From: Sepiola atlantica
Lineage: Eukaryota > Mollusca > Cephalopoda > Sepiida > Sepiolidae
Reading direction: 5' to 3'
NCBI GenBank assembly: GCA_963556195.1
Contig: CAUVYP010000244.1
Span: 1,736,001-1,800,000 of the forward strand
DNA length: 64,000 bases
Of this stretch, positions 1 to 9,527 are shown one piece after another. The stretch's first letter is position 1, and every line of letters starts with the position of its first letter. The notes under the pieces are model-generated. The model saw only the letters and a program-made list of their open reading frames with translations. It was not told where the DNA came from and ran no database searches. Made by a program: the position numbers and the translations under genes.

Positions 1-89
1 TATGTCGATACAAACTGAATACGCAAAACATCAACAAAATTTAGCGCGTTTTAAAGTTGATATCGCTTTTGTTTATAACTTCCACATTT

Positions 90-97
90 ATTCGAAT
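90..97. other. Conserved 8-bp palindrome ATTCGAAT
   Basis: Unit positions 50-57 form a perfect palindrome with a TTCGAA core. In class E monomers the neighbouring change to cattaattcg lengthens it to ten bases, AATTCGAATT. It is broken in class F (catttttcgtattg, both arms altered) and class P (attggaat). A dimeric DNA-binding protein could use it, but no function is demonstrated. Confidence 0.6.
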
Positions 98-109
98 TGT
101 GCAACGAAA
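93..109 (-). promoter_or_regulatory. CENP-B-box-like half site (candidate), repeated in nearly every monomer
   Basis: On the minus strand unit positions 69-53 read TTTCGTTGCACAATTCG. Against the mammalian CENP-B box consensus YTTCGTTGGAARCGGGA the first eight positions match, and 10 of 17 match overall. The essential 5' TTCG and the central A are present; the essential 3' CGGG is absent. The site lies 15 bp from the two-state box and overlaps the ATTCGAAT palindrome. Several monomers carry gtgccacg instead of gtgcaacg, which breaks position 7. Full CENP-B binding is not expected from this sequence. It may be chance, or a site for a different pogo-type DNA-binding protein. Conservation alone proves little in a homogenised array. 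Confidence 0.3.
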
Positions 110-123
110 CTTTGCAGACAGTC

Positions 124-134
124 GCGGAGACACA
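124..134 (+). other. Two-state box, alpha form (first complete example)
   Basis: Unit positions 84-94 read gcggagacaca here. The box separates all monomers into two groups, although the rest of the unit is almost invariant. Six of its eleven positions (84, 87, 89, 91, 92, 94) differ from the beta form. Alpha monomers include classes N, H, M, R, K, F, S, D, V, X, G, Y and Q. Small changes inside the box make subclasses, for example gcggaaacaca in R and gcggagccaca in V. A protein-binding role is a possibility suggested by its behaviour, not something shown. Confidence 0.9.
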
Positions 135-226
135 TTTTCTACTGAAGTACCAAGTTTCAGAAGTGCAGCTCTTGTACTGCCGAAGATATGTCGATACAAA
201 CTGAATACGCAAAACATCAACAAAAT

Positions 227-409
227 TTAGCGCGTTTTAAAGTTGATATCGCTTTTGTTTATATCTTCCACATTAATTCGAATTGTGCAACGAAACTTTG
301 CAGACAGTCTCGAATAGGCCTCCTCTACTGAAGTACCAAGTTTCAGAAGTGCAGCTCTTGTACTGCCGGAGATATGTCGATACAAACTGAATACGCAAAA
401 CATCAACAA
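227..409 (-). other. Recurrent 60-codon open frame; not supported as a gene
   Basis: In most monomers the minus strand has a frame of 60 codons ended by TAA at the ttagcgcg boundary. Counting 60 requires a TTG start; the first ATG is two codons later, giving 58 residues. The frame recurs because 186 is exactly 62 codons. It is broken in T monomers by a TAG in the beta box, by single-base indels in F and L1 monomers, and by TGA in the monomers at 14919 and 63260. Variable residues follow the DNA classes rather than any protein constraint. I see no splice, signal-peptide or domain evidence. Confidence 0.9.
310..320 (+). other. Two-state box, beta form (first complete example)
   Basis: At the same unit positions this monomer (class E) carries tcgaataggcc. 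The following bases complete an AGGCCT palindrome in most beta monomers. Beta monomers are classes A, E, P, T, L, L1, C and J; variants include tcaactaggcc (T), tcaaataggcc (L) and tggaatcggcc (J). Beta monomers make up 9 of 16 units in the left HOR but only 5 of 14 in the right HOR, so the two domains differ in composition. Confidence 0.9.
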
Positions 410-1528
410 AATTTAGCGCGTTTTAAAGTTGATATCGCTTTTGTTTATAACTTTCACATTTATTCGAATTGTGCAACGAAACTTTGCAAACAGTCTCAAC
501 TAGGCCTTTTCTGCTGAAGTACCAAGTTTCAGAAGTGCACCTCTTGTACTGCCGGAGATATGTCGATACAAACTGAATACGCAAAACATCAACAAAATTT
601 AGCGCGTTTTAATGTTGATACCGCTTTTGTTTATAACTTCCACATTTATTCGAATTGTGCAACGAAACTTTGCAGACAGTCTCAAATAGGCCTTTTCTAC
701 TGAAGTACCAAGTTTCAGAAGTGCAGCTCTTGTACTGCCGGAGATATGTCGATACAAACTGAATACGCAAAACATCAACAAAATTTAGCGCGTTTTAAAG
801 TTGATATCGCTTTTGTTTATAACTTCCACATTTATTCGAATTGTGCAACAGAACTTTGCAGACAGTCGCGGAGACACATGTTCTACTGAAGTACCAAGTT
901 TCAGAAGTGCAGCTCTTGTACTGCCGGAGATATGTCGATACAAACTGAATACGCAAAACATCAACAAAATTTAGCGCGTTTTAAAGTTGATATCGCTTTT
1001 GTTTATAACTTCCACATTTATTGGAATTGTGCAACGAAACTTTGCAGACAGTCTCGAATAGGCCTCCTCTACTGAAGTACCAAGTTTCAGAAGTGCAGCT
1101 CTTGTACTGCCGGAGATATGTCGATACAAACTGAATACGCAAAACATCAACAAAATTTAGCGCGTTTTAAAGTTGATATCGCTTTTGTTTATAACTTCCA
1201 CATTTATTCGAATTGTGCAACGAAACTTTGTAGACAGTCGCGGAGACACATTTTCTACTGAAGTATTTAGTTTCAGAAGTGCAGCTCTTGTACTGCCGGA
1301 GATATGTCGATACAAACTGAATACGCAAAACATCAACAAAATTCAGCGCGTTTTAAAGTTGATATCGCTTTTGTTTATATCTTCCACATTAATTCGAATT
1401 GTGCAACGAAACTTTGCAGACAGTCTCGAATATGCCTCCTCTACTGAAGTACCAAGTTTCAGAAGTGCAGCTCTTGTACTGCCGGAGATATGTCGATACA
1501 AACTGAATACGCAAAACATCAACAAAAT

Positions 1529-1713
1529 TTAGCGCGTTTTAAAGTTGATATCGCTTTTGTTTATAACTTCCACATTTTTCGTATTGTGCAACGAAACTTT
1601 GCAGACAGTCGCGGAGACACATTTTCTACTGAAGTACCAAGTTTCAGAAGTGCAGCTCTTGTACTGCCGGAGATATGTCGATACAAACTGAATACGCAAA
1701 ACATCAACAAAAT
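1529..1713 (+). repeat. 185-bp F monomer (first of 27)
   Basis: Class F reads catttttcgtattg where others have catttattcgaattg: one base is lost and an A is replaced by T, destroying the palindrome. Starts are 1529, 4506, 8041, 10272, 13247, 14548, 16221, 18637, 21054, 22727, 24400, 25701, 27932, 29419, 32952, 34067, 37228, 38529, 41132, 43735, 46338, 49313, 50429, 52289, 53404, 56007 and 58982. F never occurs in tandem. It follows E in 19 cases, T in seven and A once (16221), so it marks HOR boundaries well. Spacings run from 6 to 19 monomers. Confidence 0.96.
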
Positions 1714-2829
1714 TTAGCGCGTTTTAAAGTTGATATCGCTTTTGTTTATAACTTCCACATTTATTCGAATTGTGCAACGAAACTTTGCAGACAGTCGCGG
1801 AAACACATTTTCTACTGAGGTACCAAGTCTCAGAAGTGCAGCTCTTGTACTGCCGGAGATATGTCGATACAAACTGAATACGCAAAACATCAACAAAATT
1901 TAGCGCGTTTTAAAGTTGATATCGCTTTTGTTTATAACTTCCACATTTATTCGAATTGTGCAACGAAACTTTGCAGACAGTCGCGGAGACACATGTTTTA
2001 CTGAAGTACCAAGTTTCAGAAGTGCAGCTCTTGTACTGCCGGAGATATGTCGATACAAACTGAATACGCAAAACATCAACAAAATTTAGCGCGTTTTAAA
2101 GTTGATATCGCTTTTGTTTATAACTTCCACATTTATTCGAATTGTGCAACGAAACTTTGCAGACAGTCTCGAATAGGCCTTTTCTACTGAAGTACAACGT
2201 TTCAGAAGTGCAGCTCTTGTACTGCCGGAGATATGTCGATACAAACTGAATACGCAAAACATCAACAAAATTTAGCGCGTTTTAAAGTTGATATCGCTTT
2301 TGTTTATAACTTCCACATTTATTCGAATTGTGCAACGAAACTTTGCAGACAGTCGCGGAGACACATTTTCTACTGAAGTACCAAGTTTCAGAAGTGCAGC
2401 TCTTGTACTGCCGGAGATATGTCGATACAAACTGAATACGCAAAACATCAACAAAATTTAGCGCGTTTTAAAGTTGATATCGCTTTTGTTTATATCTTCC
2501 ACATTAATTCGAATTGTGCAACGAAACTTTGCAGACAGTCTCGAATAGGCCTCCTCTACTGAAGTACCAAGTTTCAGAAGTGCAGCTCTTGTACTGCCGG
2601 AGATATGTCGATACAAACTGAATACGCAAAACATCAACAAAATTTAGCGCGTTTTAAAGTTGATATCGCTTTTGTTTATAACTTTCACATTTATTCGAAT
2701 TGTGCAACGAAACTTTGCAAACAGTCTCAACTAGGCCTTTTCTGCTGAAGAACCAAGTTTCAGAAGTGCACCTCTTGTACTGCCGGAGATATGTCGATAC
2801 AAACTGAATACGCAAAACATCAACAAAAT

Positions 2830-3016
2830 TTAGCGCGTTTTAATGTTGATACCGCTTTTGTTTATAACTTCCACATTTATTCGAATTGTGCAACGAAACT
2901 TTGCAGACAGTCTCCAATTAGGCCTTTTCTACTGAAGTACCAAGTTTCAGAAGTGCAGCTCTTGTACTGCCGGAGATATGTCGATACAAACTGAATACGC
3001 AAAACATCAACAAAAT
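2830..3016 (+). repeat. 187-bp L1 monomer
   Basis: One extra T in the beta box (tccaattagg) makes this unit 187 bp. The same variant occurs at 3575, 5807 and 6552, all inside the first two HOR copies. The later copies at 9342 and 12503 carry the 186-bp L form. The insertion thus arose within this lineage and was amplified with the 745-bp internal duplication and the 2977-bp HOR. Confidence 0.92.
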
Positions 3017-3761
3017 TTAGCGCGTTTTAAAGTTGATATCGCTTTTGTTTATAACTTCCACATTTATTCGAATTGTGCAACGAAACTTTGTAGACAGTCG
3101 CGGAGACACATTTTCTACTGAAGTATTTAGTTTCAGAAGTGCAGCTCTTGTACTGCCGGAGATATGTCGATACAAACTGAATACGCAAAACATCAACAAA
3201 ATTTAGCGCGTTTTAAAGTTGATATCGCTTTTGTTTATATCTTCCACATTAATTCGAATTGTGCAACGAAACTTTGCAGACAGTCTCGAATAGGCCTCCT
3301 CTACTGAAGTACCAAGTTTCAGAAGTGCAGCTCTTGTACTGCCGGAGATATGTCGATACAAACTGAATACGCAAAACATCAACAAAATTTAGCGCGTTTT
3401 AAAGTTGATATCGCTTTTGTTTATAACTTTCACATTTATTCGAATTGTGCAACGAAACTTTGCAAACAGTCTCAACTAGGCCTTTTCTGCTGAAGAACCA
3501 AGTTTCAGAAGTGCACCTCTTGTACTGCCGGAGATATGTCGATACAAACTGAATACGCAAAACATCAACAAAATTTAGCGCGTTTTAATGTTGATACCGC
3601 TTTTGTTTATAACTTCCACATTTATTCGAATTGTGCAACGAAACTTTGCAGACAGTCTCCAATTAGGCCTTTTCTACTGAAGTACCAAGTTTCAGAAGTG
3701 CAGCTCTTGTACTGCCGGAGATATGTCGATACAAACTGAATACGCAAAACATCAACAAAAT

Positions 3762-6738
3762 TTAGCGCGTTTTAAAGTTGATATCGCTTTTGTTTATAAC
3801 TTCCACATTTATTCGAATTGTGCAACAGAACTTTGCAGACAGTCGCGGAGACACATGTTCTACTGAAGTACCAAGTTTCAGAAGTGCAGCTCTTGTACTG
3901 CCGGAGATATGTCGATACAAACTGAATACGCAAAACATCAACAAAATTTAGCGCGTTTTAAAGTTGATATCGCTTTTGTTTATAACTTCCACATTTATTG
4001 GAATTGTGCAACGAAACTTTGCAGACAGTCTCGAATAGGCCTCCTCTACTGAAGTACCAAGTTTCAGAAGTGCAGCTCTTGTACTGCCGGAGATATGTCG
4101 ATACAAACTGAATACGCAAAACATCAACAAAATTTAGCGCGTTTTAAAGTTGATATCGCTTTTGTTTATAACTTCCACATTTATTCGAATTGTGCAACGA
4201 AACTTTGTAGACAGTCGCGGAGACACATTTTCTACTGAAGTATTTAGTTTCAGAAGTGCAGCTCTTGTACTGCCGGAGATATGTCGATACAAACTGAATA
4301 CGCAAAACATCAACAAAATTCAGCGCGTTTTAAAGTTGATATCGCTTTTGTTTATATCTTCCACATTAATTCGAATTGTGCAACGAAACTTTGCAGACAG
4401 TCTCGAATAGGCCTCCTCTACTGAAGTACCAAGTTTCAGAAGTGCAGCTCTTGTACTGCCGGAGATATGTCGATACAAACTGAATACGCAAAACATCAAC
4501 AAAATTTAGCGCGTTTTAAAGTTGATATCGCTTTTGTTTATAACTTCCACATTTTTCGTATTGTGCAACGAAACTTTGCAGACAGTCGCGGAGACACATT
4601 TTCTACTGAAGTACCAAGTTTCAGAAGTGCAGCTCTTGTACTGCCGGAGATATGTCGATACAAACTGAATACGCAAAACATCAACAAAATTTAGCGCGTT
4701 TTAAAGTTGATATCGCTTTTGTTTATAACTTCCACATTTATTCGAATTGTGCAACGAAACTTTGCAGACAGTCGCGGAAACACATTTTCTACTGAGGTAC
4801 CAAGTCTCAGAAGTGCAGCTCTTGTACTGCCGGAGATATGTCGATACAAACTGAATACGCAAAACATCAACAAAATTTAGCGCGTTTTAAAGTTGATATC
4901 GCTTTTGTTTATAACTTCCACATTTATTCGAATTGTGCAACGAAACTTTGCAGACAGTCGCGGAGACACATGTTTTACTGAAGTACCAAGTTTCAGAAGT
5001 GCAGCTCTTGTACTGCCGGAGATATGTCGATACAAACTGAATACGCAAAACATCAACAAAATTTAGCGCGTTTTAAAGTTGATATCGCTTTTGTTTATAA
5101 CTTCCACATTTATTCGAATTGTGCAACGAAACTTTGCAGACAGTCTCGAATAGGCCTTTTCTACTGAAGTACAACGTTTCAGAAGTGCAGCTCTTGTACT
5201 GCCGGAGATATGTCGATACAAACTGAATACGCAAAACATCAACAAAATTTAGCGCGTTTTAAAGTTGATATCGCTTTTGTTTATAACTTCCACATTTATT
5301 CGAATTGTGCAACGAAACTTTGCAGACAGTCGCGGAGACACATTTTCTACTGAAGTACCAAGTTTCAGAAGTGCAGCTCTTGTACTGCCGGAGATATGTC
5401 GATACAAACTGAATACGCAAAACATCAACAAAATTTAGCGCGTTTTAAAGTTGATATCGCTTTTGTTTATATCTTCCACATTAATTCGAATTGTGCAACG
5501 AAACTTTGCAGACAGTCTCGAATAGGCCTCCTCTACTGAAGTACCAAGTTTCAGAAGTGCAGCTCTTGTACTGCCGGAGATATGTCGATACAAACTGAAT
5601 ACGCAAAACATCAACAAAATTTAGCGCGTTTTAAAGTTGATATCGCTTTTGTTTATAACTTTCACATTTATTCGAATTGTGCAACGAAACTTTGCAAACA
5701 GTCTCAACTAGGCCTTTTCTGCTGAAGAACCAAGTTTCAGAAGTGCACCTCTTGTACTGCCGGAGATATGTCGATACAAACTGAATACGCAAAACATCAA
5801 CAAAATTTAGCGCGTTTTAATGTTGATACCGCTTTTGTTTATAACTTCCACATTTATTGGAATTGTGCAACGAAACTTTGCAGACAGTCTCCAATTAGGC
5901 CTTTTCTACTGAAGTACCAAGTTTCAGAAGTGCAGCTCTTGTACTGCCGGAGATATGTCGATACAAACTGAATACGCAAAACATCAACAAAATTTAGCGC
6001 GTTTTAAAGTTGATATCGCTTTTGTTTATAACTTCCACATTTATTCGAATTGTGCAACGAAACTTTGTAGACAGTCGCGGAGACACATTTTCTACTGAAG
6101 TATTTAGTTTCAGAAGTGCAGCTCTTGTACTGCCGGAGATATGTCGATACAAACTGAATACGCAAAACATCAACAAAATTTAGCGCGTTTTAAAGTTGAT
6201 ATCGCTTTTGTTTATATCTTCCACATTAATTCGAATTGTGCAACGAAACTTTGCAGACAGTCTCGAATAGGCCTCCTCTACTGAAGTACCAAGTTTCAGA
6301 AGTGCAGCTCTTGTACTGCCGGAGATATGTCGATACAAACTGAATACGCAAAACATCAACAAAATTTAGCGCGTTTTAAAGTTGATATCGCTTTTGTTTA
6401 TAACTTTCACATTTATTCGAATTGTGCAACGAAACTTTGCAAACAGTCTCAACTAGGCCTTTTCTGCTGAAGAACCAAGTTTCAGAAGTGCACCTCTTGT
6501 ACTGCCGGAGATATGTCGATACAAACTGAATACGCAAAACATCAACAAAATTTAGCGCGTTTTAATGTTGATACCGCTTTTGTTTATAACTTCCACATTT
6601 ATTCGAATTGTGCAACGAAACTTTGCAGACAGTCTCCAATTAGGCCTTTTCTACTGAAGTACCAAGTTTCAGAAGTGCAGCTCTTGTACTGCCGGAGATA
6701 TGTCGATACAAACTGAATACGCAAAACATCAACAAAAT
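3762..6738 (+). repeat. Left HOR copy 2, 16 monomers, 2977 bp
   Basis: Same monomer order and length as 785-3761. Differences I noticed are single bases, such as ttgg for ttcg at about 5857 and the reverted cgaataggcc at about 4407. Such similarity between neighbouring copies indicates a recent duplication or active homogenisation. Confidence 0.95.
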
Positions 6739-9527
6739 TTAGCGCGTTTTAAAGTTGATATCGCTTTTGTTTATAACTTCCACATTTATTCGAATTGTGC
6801 AACAGAACTTTGCAGACAGTCGCGGAGACACATGTTCTACTGAAGTACCAAGTTTCCGAAGTGCAGCTCTTGTACTGCCGGAGATATGTCGATACAAACT
6901 GAATACGCAAAACATCAACAAAATTTAGCGCGTTTTAAAGTTGATATCGCTTTTGTTGATATCTTCCACATTAATTCGAATTGTGCAACGAAACTTTGCA
7001 GACAGTCTCGAATAGGCCTCCTCTACTGAAGTACCAAGTTTCAGAAGTGCAGCTCTTGTACTGCCGGAGATATGTCGATACAAACTGAATACGCAAAACA
7101 TCAACAAAATTTAGCGCGTTTTAAAGTTGATATCGCTTTTGTTTATAACTTTCACATTTATTCGAATTGTGCAACGAAACTTTGCAAACAGTCTCAACTA
7201 GGCCTTTTCTGCTGAAGTACCAAGTTTCAGAAGTGCACCTCTTGTACTGCCGGAGATATGTCGATACAAACTGAATACGCAAAACATCAACAAAATTTAG
7301 CGCGTTTTAATGTTGATACCGCTTTTGTTTATAACTTCCACATTTATTCGAATTGTGCAACGAAACTTTGCAGACAGTCTCGAATAGGCCTTTTCTACTG
7401 AAGTACCAAGTTTCAGAAGTGCAGCTCTTGTACTGCCGGAGATATGTCGATACAAACTGAATACGCAAAACATCAACAACATTTGGCGCGTTTTAAAGTT
7501 GATATCGCTTTTGTTTATAACTTCCACATTTATTCGAATTGTGCAACAGAACTTTGCAGAAAGTCGCGGAGACACATGTTCTACTGAAGTACCAAGTTTC
7601 AGAAGTGCAGCTCTTGTACTGCCGGAGATATGTCGATACAAACTGAATACGCAAAACATCAACAAAATTTAGCGCGTTTTAAAGTTGATATCGCTTTTGT
7701 TTATAACTTCCACATTTATTCGAATTGTGCAACGAAACTTTGTAGACAGTCGCGGAGACACATTTTCTACTGAAGTATTTAGTTTTAGAAGTGCAGCTCT
7801 TGTACTGCCGGAGATATGTCGATACAAACTGAATACGCAAAACATCAACAAAATTCAGCGCGTTTTAAAGTTGATATCGCTTTTGTTTATATCTTCCACA
7901 TTAATTCGAATTGTGCAACGAAACTTTGCAGACAGTCTCGAATAGGCCTCCTCTACTGAAGTACCAAGTTTCAGAAGTGCAGCTCTTGTACTGCCGGAGA
8001 TATGTCGATACAAACTGAATACGCAAAACATCAACAAAATTTAGCGCGTTTTAAAGTTGATATCGCTTTTGTTTATAACTTCCACATTTTTCGTATTGTG
8101 CAACGAAACTTTGCAGACAGTCGCGGAGACACATTTTCTACTGAAGTACCAAGTTTCAGAAGTGCAGCTCTTGTACTGCCGGAGATATGTCGATACAAAC
8201 TGAATACGCAAAACATCAACAAAATTTAGCGCGTTTTAAAGTTGATATCGCTTTTGTTTATAACTTCCACATTTATTCGAATTGTGCAACGAAACTTTGC
8301 AGACAGTCGCGGAAACACATTTTCTACTGAGGTACCAAGTCTCAGAAGTGCAGCTCTTGTACTGCCGGAGATATGTCGATACAAACTGAATACGCAAAAC
8401 ATCAACAAAATTTAGCGCGTTTTAAAGTTGATATCGCTTTTGTTTATAACTTCCACATTTATTCGAATTGTGCAACGAAACTTTGCAGACAGTCGCGGAG
8501 ACACATGTTTTACTGAAGTACCAAGTTTCAGAAGTGCAGCTCTTGTACTGCCGGAGATATGTCGATACAAACTGAATACGCAAAACATCAACAAAATTTA
8601 GCGCGTTTTAAAGTTGATATCGCTTTTGTTTATAACTTCCACATTTATTCGAATTGTGCAACGAAACTTTGCAGACAGTCTCGAATAGGCCTTTTCTACT
8701 GAAGTACAACGTTTCAGAAGTGCAGCTCTTGTACTGCCGGAGATATGTCGATACAAACTGAATACGCAAAACATCAACAAAATTTAGCGCGTTTTAAAGT
8801 TGATATCGCTTTTGTTTATAACTTCCACATTTATTCGAATTGTGCAACGAAACTTTGCAGACAGTCGCGGAGACACATTTTCTACTGAAGTACCAAGTTT
8901 CAGAAGTGCAGCTCTTGTACTGCCGGAGATATGTCGATACAAACTGAATACGCAAAACATCAACAAAATTTAGCGCGTTTTAAAGTTGATATCGCTTTTG
9001 TTTATATCTTCCACATTAATTCGAATTGTGCAACGAAACTTTGCAGACAGTCTCGAATAGGCCTCCTCTACTGAAGTACCAAGTTTCAGAAGTGCAGCTC
9101 TTGTACTGCCGGAGATATGTCGATACAAACTGAATACGCAAAACATCAACAAAATTTAGCGCGTTTTAAAGTTGATATCGCTTTTGTTTATAACTTTCAC
9201 ATTTATTCGAATTGTGCAACGAAACTTTGCAAACAGTCTCAACTAGGCCTTTTCTGCTGAAGTACCAAGTTTCAGAAGTGCACCTCTTGTACTGCCGGAG
9301 ATATGTCGATACAAACTGAATACGCAAAACATCAACAAAATTTAGCGCGTTTTAATGTTGATACCGCTTTTGTTTATAACTTCCACATTTATTCGAATTG
9401 TGCAACGAAACTTTGCAGACAGTCTCAAATAGGCCTTTTCTACTGAAGTACCAAGTTTCAGAAGTGCAGCTCTTGTACTGCCGGAGATATGTCGATACAA
9501 ACTGAATACGCAAAACATCAACAAAAT
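6739..9527 (+). repeat. Left HOR copy 3, 15-monomer derivative, 2789 bp
   Basis: Order: H1-E-T-L-H1-M-E-F-R-K-C-N-E-T-L. Against copy 2, the start is rearranged: an E-T-L-H1 block replaces P, and the L1-M-E-T-L1 end is reduced to L. The L monomer at 7297 has the plain beta box tcgaataggcc. The boundary at 7477-7489 reads aacaacatttggcg instead of aacaaaatttagcg, a private change. Confidence 0.92.
7297..7665 (-). other. Two monomers fused in one 122-codon frame by loss of the boundary stop
   Basis: At 7480-7489 the boundary reads acatttggcg, removing the TAA that normally ends the frame, so two adjacent frames join. The same happens at 57308-57676, where aatttcgcgcg replaces aatttagcgcg. Both are isolated single-base events and were not amplified with neighbouring HOR copies, which speaks against a coding role. 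Confidence 0.85.

Larger units (their letters stand above)
41..226 (+). repeat. Reference monomer (class N), 186 bp
   Basis: This monomer is very close to the array consensus, and unit positions in other entries refer to it (unit position 1 = base 41). Landmarks are an opening ttagcgcg; GATATC at unit positions 19-24; an 8-bp palindrome ATTCGAAT at 50-57; a conserved gtgcaacgaaac at 59-70; the two-state box at 84-94 (here the alpha state); gtac at 107-110 and 134-137; a ccgg at 140-143; and an A-rich close, caacaaaat. The consensus has 71 G+C in 186 bases and 10 CpG. A/T tracts recur every 15-25 bp through the first two thirds, which could bend the DNA, though I have not computed this. The choice of start is arbitrary. 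This copy differs from consensus by gccgaagat in place of gccggagat near its end. Confidence 0.97.
1..784 (+). repeat. Left end: tail of an HOR copy (N-E-T-L)
   Basis: After a 40-bp partial monomer, four complete monomers run N (41), E (227), T (413), L (599). The same four close the HOR copies ending at 9527 and 12688, so the window opens inside a copy of the left HOR family. The T monomer at 413-598 has the full T signature: actttcac, gcaaacag, ctcaactagg, tctgctg and gtgcacctc. Confidence 0.9.
785..3761 (+). repeat. Left HOR copy 1, 16 monomers, 2977 bp
   Basis: Order: H1-P-M-E-F-R-K-C-N-E-T-L1-M-E-T-L1. The length is 16 x 186, minus 1 for the F monomer and plus 2 for two 187-bp L1 monomers. 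The E-T-L1-M and E-T-L1 segments inside are themselves offset by 745 bp, so an internal four-monomer duplication came before the whole unit was copied. A private change, cgaatatgcc instead of cgaataggcc, lies near 1430 in the E monomer. Confidence 0.95.

Noticed and set aside
72..80. TATA-box-like promoter (gtttataac, or tataaac on the minus strand)
   Set aside because: An AT-rich heptamer in an AT-rich satellite is expected by chance, and there is no initiator or downstream gene. Satellite transcription is possible but not supported by this motif.
167..182. Small hairpin gcag-loop-ctgc at unit positions 126-140
   Set aside because: A four-base stem with an eight-base loop is too weak to call a structured RNA or terminator, and no compensatory changes were seen between classes.
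1173..1532. A 119-residue plus-strand open frame, and recurrent 75- and 103-residue plus-strand frames
   Set aside because: These cross monomer boundaries by accident of length variants (for example the 185-bp F unit, or cgaatatgcc near 1430) and have no conserved start context. They vanish in sister HOR copies that differ by one base.
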